A stretch of 64,000 nucleotides of DNA from Candidatus Acidiferrales bacterium (GCA_035934015.1 DASYYH010000027.1:124001-188000), one strand, 5' to 3'; shown: positions 15,303 through 24,403, counted from the stretch's first letter. Made by a program: numbers and translations. Notes: generated from the letters alone by a model not told the origin.

Positions 15303-16505
15303 TTGCCTATTGGGACGGCGGTGCATGAGAGGACGATGAAGCTGTGCGAGAGCCTGAATTACCGCGAATGGTCGGGCTACTACACGGTGAGCGCGTACGA
15401 GACGCATCACGAGCACGAATACAACGCGATACGCAACGCGGCGGCGCTGATTGACGTGACGCCGCTCTACAAATATTGGATTACGGGCGCGGATGCGACG
15501 ACGTTTGTGAACCGCGTGATTACGCGCGACGTGCGGAAAATCGCAGTGGGACAGGTGATTTACTGCTGCTGGTGCGACGAAGAAGGAAAAGTGATCGACG
15601 ACGGGACCGTGTCGCGGCTGGGCGAAAATGTGTACCGGTGGACGGCGGCGGACCCGAGCCTCCGGTGGTTCGAGCAGAATGCGCTGGGGCTGGACGTGAA
15701 GATCGAGGACATTTCCGAGCAGGTGGCGTCGCTGGCGCTGCAAGGGCCGACGTCGGCGCGCGTGCTGCGGCAGGCGAGCGATGCGGATTTGGCGAGCTTG
15801 AAATATTTTCGGGTGACGAGCGCGAAGATCGCCGGCGTGCCGGTGGATATTTCGCGCACGGGATACACGGGCGATTTGGGCTACGAAATCTGGATGCCGT
15901 GGAACGATGCGGTGAAAGTCTGGGACGAGCTTGTGGCGCGCGGGCGGCAATACGATTTGCACGCGGCGGGAATGCTGGCGCTGGACGTGGCGCGAATCGA
16001 GGCAGGGCTGCTGCTGATCGAAGTCGATTACATCAGCAGCAAAAAGGCGCTGATCGAAGCGCAGAAATATTCGCCATACGAAATTGGGCTGGGGCGGATG
16101 GTGGATTTGAACAAGGAGCATTTCGTGGGGCGCGAGGCGCTCGCGGAGGAACAGAAACGCGGGACGAAGCGGCGATTCGTGGGATTGAATATCGACTGGG
16201 ACGAAATCGAAGCGCTTTTCGACGCCGCGGGACTGGCACCGCAAGTGGCGAGCACGGCTTCGCGCGCGGCTGTGCCGGTCTTTGACGCGAGCGGAAGGCA
16301 GATCGGGAAGGCGACTTCGACGACATGGTCGCCAACGCTGAAGCGGATGATTGCGCTCGCGAGCGTGGCGGGCGAATACGCGAAGCCGGGGACGAAGCTG
16401 AAAATGGAATTCACGGTCGAGGCGGTGCGGCATCGCGTCGAGGCCACGGTGGCGGAATTGCCGTTTTTTAATCCGGCGAGAAAGACGGCGAAGCCGGTAC
16501 TCTGA
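15303..16505 (+). CDS. GcvT-family aminomethyltransferase (glycine cleavage T-like)
   Basis: Start taken as the TTG at 15303, which has GGGAG upstream and gives the family-typical opening PIGTAVHERTMKLCESLNY (400 residues); upstream in-frame starts add a tail with no family resemblance. It contains the folate-binding GcvT domain (TRDVRKIAVGQVIYCCWCDE, then RTGYTGDLGYEIW) and the C-terminal barrel domain (KRRFVGLNI to VAELPFFNPAR). Glycine-cleavage T proteins move a methylene group from the lipoyl-bound aminomethyl to tetrahydrofolate. The other gcv genes are absent here, so it may be a stand-alone relative acting on dimethylglycine, sarcosine or another methylamine. A second copy of its last 20 codons lies 200 bases downstream. 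Confidence 0.85.
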   Translation: MPIGTAVHERTMKLCESLNYREWSGYYTVSAYETHHEHEYNAIRNAAALIDVTPLYKYWITGADATTFVNRVITRDVRKIAVGQVIYCCWCDEEGKVIDDGTVSRLGENVYRWTAADPSLRWFEQNALGLDVKIEDISEQVASLALQGPTSARVLRQASDADLASLKYFRVTSAKIAGVPVDISRTGYTGDLGYEIWMPWNDAVKVWDELVARGRQYDLHAAGMLALDVARIEAGLLLIEVDYISSKKALIEAQKYSPYEIGLGRMVDLNKEHFVGREALAEEQKRGTKRRFVGLNIDWDEIEALFDAAGLAPQVASTASRAAVPVFDASGRQIGKATSTTWSPTLKRMIALASVAGEYAKPGTKLKMEFTVEAVRHRVEATVAELPFFNPARKTAKPVL

Positions 16506-16631
16506 CGCTGCGCTGAATGAGTTAGGACGAGCCGTTCGGAACACCGCAGAGATTCTTAGCGAGAGAGTTCCCGGCAGAGATTTGCGCACAAAGCGGCGCA
16601 AAAAGGAAGAAATCGAAAATCACCGGTTTAT

Positions 16632-16687
16632 GCCGGAGCTGAAGCCTGCCTGCCCGCCGCAGCGAGCAGGCAGCAGGCGGCTCCGGC
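16632..16687 (+). repeat. Large hairpin repeat upstream of the gcvT remnant
   Basis: Outer arms GCCGGAGC (16632-16639) and GCTCCGGC (16680-16687) enclose inner arms GCCTGC (16648-16653) and GCAGGC (16666-16671). It resembles other hairpin repeats of this region and lies just before a good AAGGAG motif at 16693-16698. The rest of 16506-16631 shows nothing recognisable. Confidence 0.6.
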
Positions 16688-16701
16688 CCCCTAAGGAGCA
16701 C

Positions 16702-16763
16702 GTGACGGTGGCGGAATTGCCGTTTTTCAATCCGGCGCGAAAGATGGCGATGCCGACGCTGTG
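16702..16763 (+). pseudogene. 3'-terminal fragment of a second gcvT-like gene
   Basis: About 60 bases closely match the last 20 codons and stop of the intact gene at 15303-16505. In frame they read VTVAELPFFNPARKMAMPTL, against ATVAELPFFNPARKTAKPVL in the intact copy. No other part of gcvT is found upstream. The fragment probably remains from a deleted tandem paralogue or a partial duplication. By chance or design a GTG with AAGGAG precedes it, so a 20-residue peptide could be made. The tail end (GCTGTGATTTTT) recurs at about 16875, pointing to further local duplication. Confidence 0.75.
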
Positions 16764-16789
16764 ATTTTTTTCGCGGCTGAAAGAAAAGC

Positions 16790-16846
16790 GCAAAGCAGAT
16801 TCCTCGTCGGATGCTAATCGCATCCTCGCTCGGAATGACAAATTGG
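16790..16846 (+). repeat. Dispersed repeat family A, copy 8
   Basis: Begins CAAAGCAGATTCCTCGTCGG, has the GGATGC/GCATCC hairpin seen in copy 2, and ends CGGAATGACAAATTGGTGG. Confidence 0.8.
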
Positions 16847-16904
16847 TGGCTAACGGGGAAGACGACGGGCGCGGCGCTGTGATTTTTCTCAAGGCCAGAG
16901 AAAA

Positions 16905-16950
16905 AGCAACAGCAGATTCCTGCCTCGGCAGGCGATGCGCGACACCACTG
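16905..16950 (+). repeat. Dispersed repeat family A, partial copy 9
   Basis: Keeps the 5' end (CAACAGCAGATTCCTGCC) with a TGCC/GGCA hairpin. The 3' part is degraded (GACACCACTG in place of GGAATGACA). The remaining spacer to 17213 shows no gene. Confidence 0.55.
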
Positions 16951-17213
16951 TAAGCAGCCAACCTCTGAGGCTGCTCGCGGCGAGCGGCGATTTTGCGGAG
17001 ACATATTCGCTTGACTATCCTGGCGGCATGCGGTATCCGCATCTTCGCGGACGAGCGGGACGGCGGATTATCCTCATAAAATTATCCGGCCGCTCGCCAC
17101 GAGCACGACGATACACGGAATGAGCGTCAACGAACGCACGAAGAAGTAGTTTCGAGGCGGGCCTGCCATTGGGACATGAAATGCTATGGCTGTTTACAAG
17201 CGGAGGCAAACTC

Positions 17214-19268
17214 ATGCGACGTTTTCCTGAATTTGGATACCTGAGCCTTGTTGTTGCGGTGATTTTCGCGGCTCTGCCGACGCGGGCGCAGGCGCCGGTG
17301 GCAAATCGAATCACGGCAATGGATATTTTCAATCTGCAGTACGCAAGCGATCCACAGATTTCGCCGGATGGGACGAAAATCATTTATGTGCGCCGATTTG
17401 CGGACATCATGACGGACCGGCGCGACTCAAATCTCTGGATTGTGAACGCGGACGGCTCGGAGAATCGTCCGCTGACGACGGGAAGCTATTCCGATAGCTC
17501 GCCGCAGTGGTCGCCCGACGGAACGCGCATCGCGTATATCTCCGACCGCGAAGGATCGCCACAGATTTATGTGCGCTGGATGGACACAGGACAGACCGCG
17601 AAGATCACGAGCATGCAGTTTGCACCGGGAGAAATCACGTGGTCGCCGGATGGGAAGGAAATTGCGTTCGATTCTCTGGTGCCTGTGCCCGGACCGAACA
17701 TTGGAACGCTGCCGACGCCTCCGCCGGGAGCAAATTGGGCCGAGCCGCCGCACGTATATGACCGGCTGAGATACCGGTTTAACGGGATGGGCTATTTGCC
17801 GTCAGGATTCCAACAATTGTTCGTGGTGGCGGCAACGGGCGGAGCGCCGCGGCAAATTACGACAGGGGATTTCCCGCATGGGAACGGACTGACTTGGACG
17901 CCGGACGGAAAATGCCTGTTGGTGTCAGGTCATCTCTCGCCAGATTTCGAATACTACATTTATCAAACCGAGGTATACCAATTCTCCGTTGTGGACGGAA
18001 CGATGACGCAATTGACGCATCGCAAAGGGCCAAACAATTCGCCGGCCATTTCGCCCGACGGGGAACTCATCGCGTATACGGGATTCGATGATCGCTACCA
18101 GGGATACCAGGTGACACATCTCTACGTGATGAACCGCGACGGGAGCAATCCGCATGAAATGCTGGCGAGCCTGGACCGCGACATCGAACAGCCGCACTGG
18201 GCCGAAGACGGCAGCGGAGTCTATTTCCTTTACGACGACAAGGGCAACTCAAAGCTGGGATTCGTGAGCATGGACGGCACGATGAAGACGCTTGCGGAAC
18301 ACCTGGCGAGCGGCGGCTCGACGTACACGGAGGGAGAGTCGTTCAGCGTGTCGCACGGCGGCACGTTCGCGGTGACCTATGGAACGGGGAGCGATCCCGG
18401 GGACATCGCCGTGGCGAGCCTTTCGAATCCGAAAGAGAAAGTGATTACGGCGCTGAATGGCGAACTGCTGGCGCAGAAAAAACCGGGAGAAGTCGAGGAG
18501 TTCTGGTTTGATTCTTCTTTTGACAAGCGCAAGATCGAAGGATGGATCATCAAGCCGCCGGACTTCGATCCCGCGAAAAAATATCCGTTGCTTCTGGAGA
18601 TTCATGGCGGGCCGTTCGCGAATTATGGGGACCGGTTTGACATCGAGAAGCAGATTTTCGCATCCGCGGGATACGTGGTGGTGTACATCAACCCGCGCGG
18701 AAGCACGAGCTACGGCGAAGAATTCGGGAACTTGATCCACCATGCGTATCCGGGAAATGATTTCTACGATTTGAATTCCGGCGTGGACGCGGTGATTGCG
18801 AAAGGATATGTGGACACGAACAATTTGTTTGTGACGGGCGGGAGCGGAGGAGGCGTGCTGACGTGCTGGATGATCGACCGCACGAAGCGTTTCCGCGCAG
18901 CAGCGTCGCTATATCCGGTCATCAACTGGTATAGCTGGGTGCTGACGGCGGACATTCCGATCCTGGGCGGCGAATACTGGTTTCCGGGCCCACCGTGGGA
19001 ATACTCGGACCAGTACATGAAACGATCGGTGATCTCGGAGGTAGGAAACGTGGAGACGCCGACGATGCTGATGACTGGCGAAGCGGACTATCGGACGCCG
19101 ATCTCCGAAGCGGAGCAGTATTACACGGCGCTCAAATTGAGAAAGATTGAGGCAGTGCTAGTGCGCGTGCCGGGAGAGCCGCACGGGGTAAGCGTCCGGC
19201 CGAGCCACCAGATCGCGAAGACGACGTACATTCTGGATTGGTTCGACAAGCATCGGGCGAAGCAGTAA
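17214..19268 (+). CDS. Exported S9-family serine peptidase (DPP/acylaminoacyl-peptidase type)
   Basis: The ATG at 17214 follows GGAGG and gives 684 residues with a signal peptide (MRRFPEFGYLSLVVAVIFAA, cleavage near TRAQA). Residues about 35-390 form a beta-propeller with TolB/WD40-like repeats (SPDGTKIIYV, SPDGTRIAYIS, SPDGKEIAFDS). The C-terminal alpha/beta hydrolase domain has the triad Ser 544 (GGSGGG), Asp 625 (GEADYRTP) and His 657 (GEPHGV). The nucleophile elbow lacks the usual Tyr of GxSYGG. Such enzymes cleave short peptides after proline or remove N-terminal dipeptides in the periplasm. It is the first of three S9 genes in the window. Confidence 0.92.
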   Translation: MRRFPEFGYLSLVVAVIFAALPTRAQAPVANRITAMDIFNLQYASDPQISPDGTKIIYVRRFADIMTDRRDSNLWIVNADGSENRPLTTGSYSDSSPQWSPDGTRIAYISDREGSPQIYVRWMDTGQTAKITSMQFAPGEITWSPDGKEIAFDSLVPVPGPNIGTLPTPPPGANWAEPPHVYDRLRYRFNGMGYLPSGFQQLFVVAATGGAPRQITTGDFPHGNGLTWTPDGKCLLVSGHLSPDFEYYIYQTEVYQFSVVDGTMTQLTHRKGPNNSPAISPDGELIAYTGFDDRYQGYQVTHLYVMNRDGSNPHEMLASLDRDIEQPHWAEDGSGVYFLYDDKGNSKLGFVSMDGTMKTLAEHLASGGSTYTEGESFSVSHGGTFAVTYGTGSDPGDIAVASLSNPKEKVITALNGELLAQKKPGEVEEFWFDSSFDKRKIEGWIIKPPDFDPAKKYPLLLEIHGGPFANYGDRFDIEKQIFASAGYVVVYINPRGSTSYGEEFGNLIHHAYPGNDFYDLNSGVDAVIAKGYVDTNNLFVTGGSGGGVLTCWMIDRTKRFRAAASLYPVINWYSWVLTADIPILGGEYWFPGPPWEYSDQYMKRSVISEVGNVETPTMLMTGEADYRTPISEAEQYYTALKLRKIEAVLVRVPGEPHGVSVRPSHQIAKTTYILDWFDKHRAKQ

Positions 19269-19367
19269 CGGCGCGGATGGCTTAGGCTCTCTTCCGCGAA
19301 GCGCTTCGCGATCGACGATCGCGGACCGTTTCCTGAGCGGGAGGGTGCCCAGACGGCGAGGGGACGG

Positions 19368-19595
19368 ATGCGGATCCGAGCGGAAAACGTTCTGGGGATA
19401 CTGCTGGCGCTGGTGGGAGCGGTGACATGGATTCATCCGGCGTTCAGCTATCGCGTCAGCCAGAATACGGAACAGGTTGCCGGCGCCAGGACGATTCTTG
19501 AAGTGCGGCGAGTGATTCACTTTCCGCTTTGGTTCAGCATCGCGATGGTGACGATCGGCGTGGCGCTGTTTATCATCGGCCTTCGGCAGGATTGA
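19368..19595 (+). CDS. Small two-helix membrane protein
   Basis: 75 residues: a short basic start (MRIRAEN), a hydrophobic segment VLGILLALVGAVTWIHPAF, a polar middle, and a second hydrophobic segment FSIAMVTIGVALFIIGL at the C-terminus. A purine-rich site (GAGGGGACGG) precedes the ATG. The pattern is that of small inner-membrane proteins of unknown role common between larger genes. It lies 99 bases after an S9 peptidase and about 210 before another on the same strand, so it may be co-transcribed with them. Confidence 0.55.
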   Translation: MRIRAENVLGILLALVGAVTWIHPAFSYRVSQNTEQVAGARTILEVRRVIHFPLWFSIAMVTIGVALFIIGLRQD

Positions 19596-19807
19596 TGCGT
19601 GGCGACGCGCCAAGACGAATTCCCTTCTGAAGAAAAATCCAACTCGTAATGGTCTTCGCTGGAGACGTTCACTTTGCCTGCGAAGGCAGAAACACGATGA
19701 TGACGACCAGACTCGCGACGGCGGCAGCGACTTGGCATGAGAAACACAAAGTGACATTATTTCTGCGGCATTTCCGTGTGTGATATTCGATGCGAGGAGG
19801 CTTAGCG

Positions 19808-21862
19808 ATGGGTTCGGCGAGACGCCTGGCGTGGGTCGTGAGCATTTGTCTTTCTTGCTGCGCCGCGGTGCGCGGGCAGACGCAGAAGCACGCGATCCAG
19901 TTTGACGACATGATCGCGATGCATCGCGTGAGCGATCCGCAGATATCTCCCGACGGGAAATGGGTGGCATACGTGGTTTCGACGCCAGATGTGGAGGCGA
20001 ACCATTCAGTGAGCGACCTTTGGATTGTCCCGGCAACAGGCGGGGCGGAGCGCGAATTGACGCGCGGCGGGAGCGATTCACGTCCGAGATGGTCGCCGGA
20101 CAGCAAACAAATTGCGTTTCTCTCTTCGCGCGACGGAACGGCGGAGGTGTATACGATTTCGCTTTATGGCGGAGAGGCGTCGCGACTGACGTTTCTTTCG
20201 ACGGATGTTGATAACGAAGTGTGGTCGCCGGATGGAAATTGGGTGGCGTTCACGTCGCGCGTTTATCCGGGCTGCGCCGACGATGCGTGCAACAAAGAGC
20301 GAGATGAAGCGGCGGAAAAGAGCAAAGTGAAGGCGCATATCGCCGAGCAACTGCTCTATCGGCACTGGACGGACTGGGCGGACGGAAAGCGCAGCCATTT
20401 ATTTGCTATGGCCGTGAAGCAGGGAGCGCCACGCGACCTGACTCCGGGAGCGAATTACGACATTCCGCCATTCAATCTGGGCGCGCCGGAAGCGATTGCC
20501 TTTTCGCCGGACAGCCGGGAGATTTGCTTTACCGCGGACACGCAAAAAGACGAGGCGCTCAGCACAAATGGCGATCTTTTCACGGTACCTATTTCGGGCG
20601 AAACGTCGCCAAAGCGCATCACGACAAATTTGGGAGACGATTGGGGCCCGCAATACTCGCCAGATGGGAAATGGATCGCCTACCGCGCGCAGATGACTCC
20701 GGGATATGAGAGCGACCGGTGGCAATTGATGCTTTACAGCCGCGCGACGGGAGAACACACGGACATCACCACGAATTTTGACCGCAATGTGGAATCGTAC
20801 CTGTGGTCAGCGGACAGCCAGACGATTTATTTTCAGGCGGAAAATCACGCGGAAATGCCGATCTATAGCCTCGCCGCCGCGCCGGGAAATATGCCGAAGA
20901 CCATTGTGCGGGACGGTTTCAACGGCGAATTTTCATTGAGCGCAGATGGAAAGCGGATGGTGTTTTCGCGTTCGAGCATCGCGTACCCGGCGGAATTGTT
21001 TTCGGCGAACGCAGACGGAAGCGATATCCGGCAAATCACGCACCAGAACGAATCCATAGTCGCGAGACTGGAATTGCCCGCAGCAGAGCCGTTCTGGTTC
21101 AAGGCCGCGAATGGAACAAATGTCGAAGGGCTGATGGTGAAGCCGCCGCATTTCGATGCCGCGCAAAAATACCCGATGCTATTGCTCGTCCACGGCGGGC
21201 CGCAGGGCGCATGGGACGACGAGTGGGGCTATCGGTGGAATCCCGAAGTTATGGCCACGCCGGGGTACGTGGTGGTGATGATCAATCCGCGCGGCTCGAC
21301 GGGCTACGGTCAAAAATTCACAGACGAAATTCAAAACGATTGGGGCGGAAAGCCGTACGTGGATTTGATGGATGGCGTCGATTACGCGCTGGCGCATTAT
21401 CCATTCATTGATGGCTCGAAACTTGCCGAGGCAGGCGGGTCCTACGGCGGCTACATGACGGATTGGATCGCGACGCACACGGGCCGGTTCCGTTGCCTGA
21501 TTAGCCATGCGGGACCGTATGATCTGGTGAGCATGTATGGCGCGACGGAAGAGTTGTGGTTCGTCGAGCATGATTTGAACGGGACGCCCTGGACGAATCC
21601 GGCGAGTTACGAAAAGTGGTCGCCATCGACTTACGCGGCGGAACTCGGAAAATTGCGCACGCCGATGCTCGTGATCGACGGCGAGCTGGATTTTCGCGTG
21701 CCCTATACGCAGGATCTGGAGCTTTTCACGGCTCTGCAACGGCAGGGCGTGCCCTCAAAGCTGATTATTTTCCCGGACGAAGGGCATTGGGTGCTGAAGC
21801 CACAGAACAGCAAGCTGTGGTATCAGCAATTTCTGAACTGGCTGGCGGCTTATTTGAAATAA
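19808..21862 (+). CDS. Exported S9-family serine peptidase (acylaminoacyl-peptidase type)
   Basis: The ATG at 19808 lies 9 bases after GGAGG; an ATG at 19790 precedes that site and is unlikely. 684 residues with a signal peptide (RLAWVVSICLSCCAAVRGQ). An N-terminal beta-propeller (SPDGKWVAYV, SPDSKQIAFLS, SPDGNWVAFTS) regulates access to the C-terminal hydrolase. The triad is Ser 545 (GGSYGGY), Asp 628 (GELDFRVP) and His 660 (DEGHWV). The substrate gate motif RGSTGYG is present. The protein has an unusual Cys pair (GCADDAC) in the propeller. It probably degrades peptides in the periplasm for nutrition; paralogues are at 17214 and 57592. Confidence 0.92.
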   Translation: MGSARRLAWVVSICLSCCAAVRGQTQKHAIQFDDMIAMHRVSDPQISPDGKWVAYVVSTPDVEANHSVSDLWIVPATGGAERELTRGGSDSRPRWSPDSKQIAFLSSRDGTAEVYTISLYGGEASRLTFLSTDVDNEVWSPDGNWVAFTSRVYPGCADDACNKERDEAAEKSKVKAHIAEQLLYRHWTDWADGKRSHLFAMAVKQGAPRDLTPGANYDIPPFNLGAPEAIAFSPDSREICFTADTQKDEALSTNGDLFTVPISGETSPKRITTNLGDDWGPQYSPDGKWIAYRAQMTPGYESDRWQLMLYSRATGEHTDITTNFDRNVESYLWSADSQTIYFQAENHAEMPIYSLAAAPGNMPKTIVRDGFNGEFSLSADGKRMVFSRSSIAYPAELFSANADGSDIRQITHQNESIVARLELPAAEPFWFKAANGTNVEGLMVKPPHFDAAQKYPMLLLVHGGPQGAWDDEWGYRWNPEVMATPGYVVVMINPRGSTGYGQKFTDEIQNDWGGKPYVDLMDGVDYALAHYPFIDGSKLAEAGGSYGGYMTDWIATHTGRFRCLISHAGPYDLVSMYGATEELWFVEHDLNGTPWTNPASYEKWSPSTYAAELGKLRTPMLVIDGELDFRVPYTQDLELFTALQRQGVPSKLIIFPDEGHWVLKPQNSKLWYQQFLNWLAAYLK

Positions 21863-22003
21863 CGCGCAGAACGAGCGGCACTGGGTATTGGGCCCGTCTG
21901 AATTTGGCTCCTCGTGCCACGATCGAAAAAACCCAAACTGACCCATCATCAACACTGGCAAGGAATTGAATCCAGCGGTCTTTCCGGTACCATTGGAAAG
22001 CCA

Positions 22004-23341
22004 ATGGCGACTGCGACGCTGCCCCCGGGACCTAGAGGAGTTTTTCTTCCCGGGCCGCTTTACCGCTTCACACACAATCCTCTCCAATTCATCATTCGCA
22101 CAGCGCGCGCGTACGGCGATGCCGCGCGATTCCGGTTCATCAAATTCCCGGTCTACTTTTTTAACCGCCCGGACTTGATCGAAGAAGTGCTCATCACGCA
22201 AGGCGCGAAATTTATCAAGAGCGCGGACCTGCGCGAGGGCGGGAGCGTGCTCGGGAACGGGCTGCTGACCAGCGAAGGCGAATTCTGGCGGCGGCAACGG
22301 CGACTGGCGCGGCCGGCGTTCCATCGCGAGCGCATCATGGCATACGCACCCGTAATCATCGAATACGCGGAAGAAATGCTGAGGACATGGAAGAACGATG
22401 AGACGCGCGAAATTCGCGCGGAGATGATGCGGCTGACGCTGAAAATCGCGGCGAAGACGCTCTTTGGAGCAGATCTGCGCCCGGAAACCGTGGAGATCAT
22501 TGGAGAATCACTCGCGGCGGCGATCCGGCAATACGATGCGCGAGTTAAAACGGGATTTCTGCTGAAAGCGAAATGGTCGACGCCGGGAAATGTGCGCGCG
22601 CGAAAGGCGGTACAGAGGCTCGACGCCGTTTTGTACGAGATCATCAATCATCGCCGCCAAACACCAAAAGAAACCGACGATCTGCTTTCGATGTTGCTGG
22701 AAGCGCGCGACGAAAACGGCGAAGGAATGAATGAGAAACAGCTTCGCGACGAAGTGATGACGCTGCTGCTCGCCGGACATGAAACCACGGCCAGCGCCCT
22801 GACATGGACATTCTATTTATTGGCGCAGAATCCACAGGCCGAGGCGGAACTCATCGATGAATTGCGGAGCGTTTTGCGGGAGCGCATGCCGGCCTATGAG
22901 GATTTGCCGCAATTAAGATTCACCGAGAACGTCGTGCGCGAGTCGCTGCGGCTTTACCCGCCGGCGTGGGCGATGGGACGCCAATGCGTCGAAGACTGCG
23001 TGATTGGCGGCTACGACGTTCCGCGAAGTACGACGATTTACATGAGCCAGTGGGTGGTGCATCACGACGCGCGCTACTTCGAGCAACCTGAGGAATTCCG
23101 GCCGAGCCGCTGGAGCGACGAATTTCAAAGGAAGCTGCCAAAGTTCGCGTACTTCCCTTTCGGCGGCGGGCCGAGGGTTTGCATCGGAGCTTCGTTTGCG
23201 ATGATGGAAGCGACGCTGCTGCTTGCAGCGATTCTGTCGCGATTTCGTCTGGCGCTCGCGCCGGGACAGCGGGTGAAGCTATGGCCTTCGATTACGCTTC
23301 GGCCAAAGCCAGGAATTCAATTTTTGCTGACCCGGCGCTGA
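22004..23341 (+). CDS. Cytochrome P450 monooxygenase
   Basis: The start is set at the ATG at 22004, giving 445 residues and the typical N-terminus LPPGPRGVFLPGPLYRF; a GTG at 21914 adds a tail without family resemblance. Seen: the I-helix oxygen-binding motif AGHETTAS, the K-helix ExxR motif in ESLRLYPPAW, and the heme loop FGGGPRVCIGASFA with the thiolate ligand at Cys 393. There is no N-terminal membrane anchor, so it is a soluble bacterial class. The sequence style resembles bacterial relatives of CYP4/CYP102-like fatty-acid or terpenoid hydroxylases. No ferredoxin or reductase gene is adjacent, and the substrate is unknown. Confidence 0.93.
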   Translation: MATATLPPGPRGVFLPGPLYRFTHNPLQFIIRTARAYGDAARFRFIKFPVYFFNRPDLIEEVLITQGAKFIKSADLREGGSVLGNGLLTSEGEFWRRQRRLARPAFHRERIMAYAPVIIEYAEEMLRTWKNDETREIRAEMMRLTLKIAAKTLFGADLRPETVEIIGESLAAAIRQYDARVKTGFLLKAKWSTPGNVRARKAVQRLDAVLYEIINHRRQTPKETDDLLSMLLEARDENGEGMNEKQLRDEVMTLLLAGHETTASALTWTFYLLAQNPQAEAELIDELRSVLRERMPAYEDLPQLRFTENVVRESLRLYPPAWAMGRQCVEDCVIGGYDVPRSTTIYMSQWVVHHDARYFEQPEEFRPSRWSDEFQRKLPKFAYFPFGGGPRVCIGASFAMMEATLLLAAILSRFRLALAPGQRVKLWPSITLRPKPGIQFLLTRR

Positions 23342-23418
23342 GCGATGATGCGGACATCAGGCTGTTGATGCCCACAGAGGACGAGGTTGCATGATCGCTG
23401 CGTACTGAAATGGCGGCG

Positions 23419-23751
23419 TTAGTCAACCTCAAGGGCCCGATTTTCGCCGGCGAACTGCAGCTCATAAATGTGTGCGCCGTTCAATACGACGCCATCTTGC
23501 TTTGACCTGTGACTGAGCGTTACTTCCCTCGCAGGAATGGTGGCAATCGTCTGACCGTCCCGCTCGACGAGAACCTGGTTCGCGCCGAAGTTGGCCACGA
23601 ATCTATACTGACCAGGCTGCAAAAGCGTGTGGCCGATTGCCACGGGGTTCCCAAATGCCATGGGCGTCGTTGAACCTCCACTCGCCCAGACGGGGCACGA
23701 GAGCACGGAAACGGCAAGTACAGCGAGAAATGGAGAGACACGTATCCGCAT
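23419..23751 (-). CDS. Small secreted protein, tandem paralogue 2
   Basis: 110 residues from the second of two close ATGs, which has better spacing from GGAGG. Signal peptide MRIRVSPFLAVLAVSVLSCP with cleavage near VWA. The mature part is beta-rich (VAIGHTLLQPGQYRFVANFG, then VLVERDGQTIATIPAREVTL) and ends YELQFAGENRALEVD. It is clearly homologous along its length to the product of 24002-24331, with a similar 5' leader, so the pair arose from a tandem duplication of about 580 bases. Similar small exported proteins of unknown function occur in acidobacteria; no enzymatic motif is visible. Confidence 0.75.
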   Translation of the reverse strand: MRIRVSPFLAVLAVSVLSCPVWASGGSTTPMAFGNPVAIGHTLLQPGQYRFVANFGANQVLVERDGQTIATIPAREVTLSHRSKQDGVVLNGAHIYELQFAGENRALEVD

Positions 23752-23800
23752 ACACATTTCCTCCTGATTTTGAATTTGACTGTTTCCCTCGGCGCCGTCT

Positions 23801-23825
23801 TACTGGGCCTGTAAGCCGCTGAAGG
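23801..23825 (-). promoter_or_regulatory. Conserved leader element before the secreted-protein gene (copy 2)
   Basis: 25 bases that are 24/25 identical to 24379-24403 and lie the same distance (about 50 bases) upstream of the start codon. It can form a small GGC/GCC hairpin. In one frame it also encodes the C-terminus FSGLQAQ of a short upstream frame followed by a stop; the single difference is synonymous in that frame. Confidence 0.5.
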
Positions 23826-24001
23826 TGAGCGCAGGAGACGGTGACGCGCTCATGATGAGTTCTGATGCGAAAAGAAAAACGGAGGTTGCCGGAGATCTCG
23901 TCGCGTGCAAAAAGTTCTGTAATTTTTTTGCCGATGTACGGACATGAGAATCGTTCCTCCGGCAACAACCGCCATCTAGCTGCATCATCTCGGAACAAAA
24001 G

Positions 24002-24331
24002 TTAGTTGAGCTTGAGCGCTTCGGTTTTTCCGGTGAACTGAATTTCGGAGATACGCCGACCGTTAAATACAATGGCCGTCTCCTCGGATTTGGTCTGGAG
24101 CGTAACGGGCTTGCCAGCAAATGTCCCAATCACCTTCCCTTTGCGTTCCACACGAACTTGACCCGCACTGAGATTAGCAATAAGGCGATATTGACCCGGC
24201 TTTAAGGTTGTGTTCCCAATGGTCGCGGGCTGCGAGAGATACAACGGAGTGGATTCGGAATTCGCCCAAACAGGGCAAGACAGGAAAAGAACGGCCAAAA
24301 ATGCAAAAGGTAAAGCGACACGTATCCTCAT
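24002..24331 (-). CDS. Small secreted protein, tandem paralogue 1
   Basis: The ATG at 24331 follows GGAGGG and gives 109 residues. Signal peptide MRIRVALPFAFLAVLFLSCP, cleavage near VWANS. The mature region (ATIGNTTLKPGQYRLIANLS, then VRVERKGKVIGTFAGKPVTL) is predicted to be mostly beta strands and ends SEIQFTGKTEALKLN. It is a homologue of the neighbouring product of 23419-23751 and lies upstream of it on the same strand. No known function; envelope or matrix role inferred from export only. Confidence 0.78.
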   Translation of the reverse strand: MRIRVALPFAFLAVLFLSCPVWANSESTPLYLSQPATIGNTTLKPGQYRLIANLSAGQVRVERKGKVIGTFAGKPVTLQTKSEETAIVFNGRRISEIQFTGKTEALKLN

Positions 24332-24378
24332 GATAATTCCCTCCCCATTTATGAAAGCAATTTTCCTCGGCGCTGCAC

Positions 24379-24403
24379 TACTGGGCCTGTAGGCCGCTGA
24401 AGG
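24379..24403 (-). promoter_or_regulatory. Conserved leader element before the secreted-protein gene (copy 1)
   Basis: Counterpart of the element at 23801-23825. Here the inverted repeat is perfect (GGCCTACAGGCC). The upstream frame again ends FSGLQAQ and stops about 50 bases before the start codon of the secreted protein. Confidence 0.5.

Noticed and set aside
15225-16601. 458-codon minus-strand frame opposite the gcvT-like gene
   Set aside because: Very Arg/His-rich, no recognisable domain; GcvT motifs on the plus strand are decisive.
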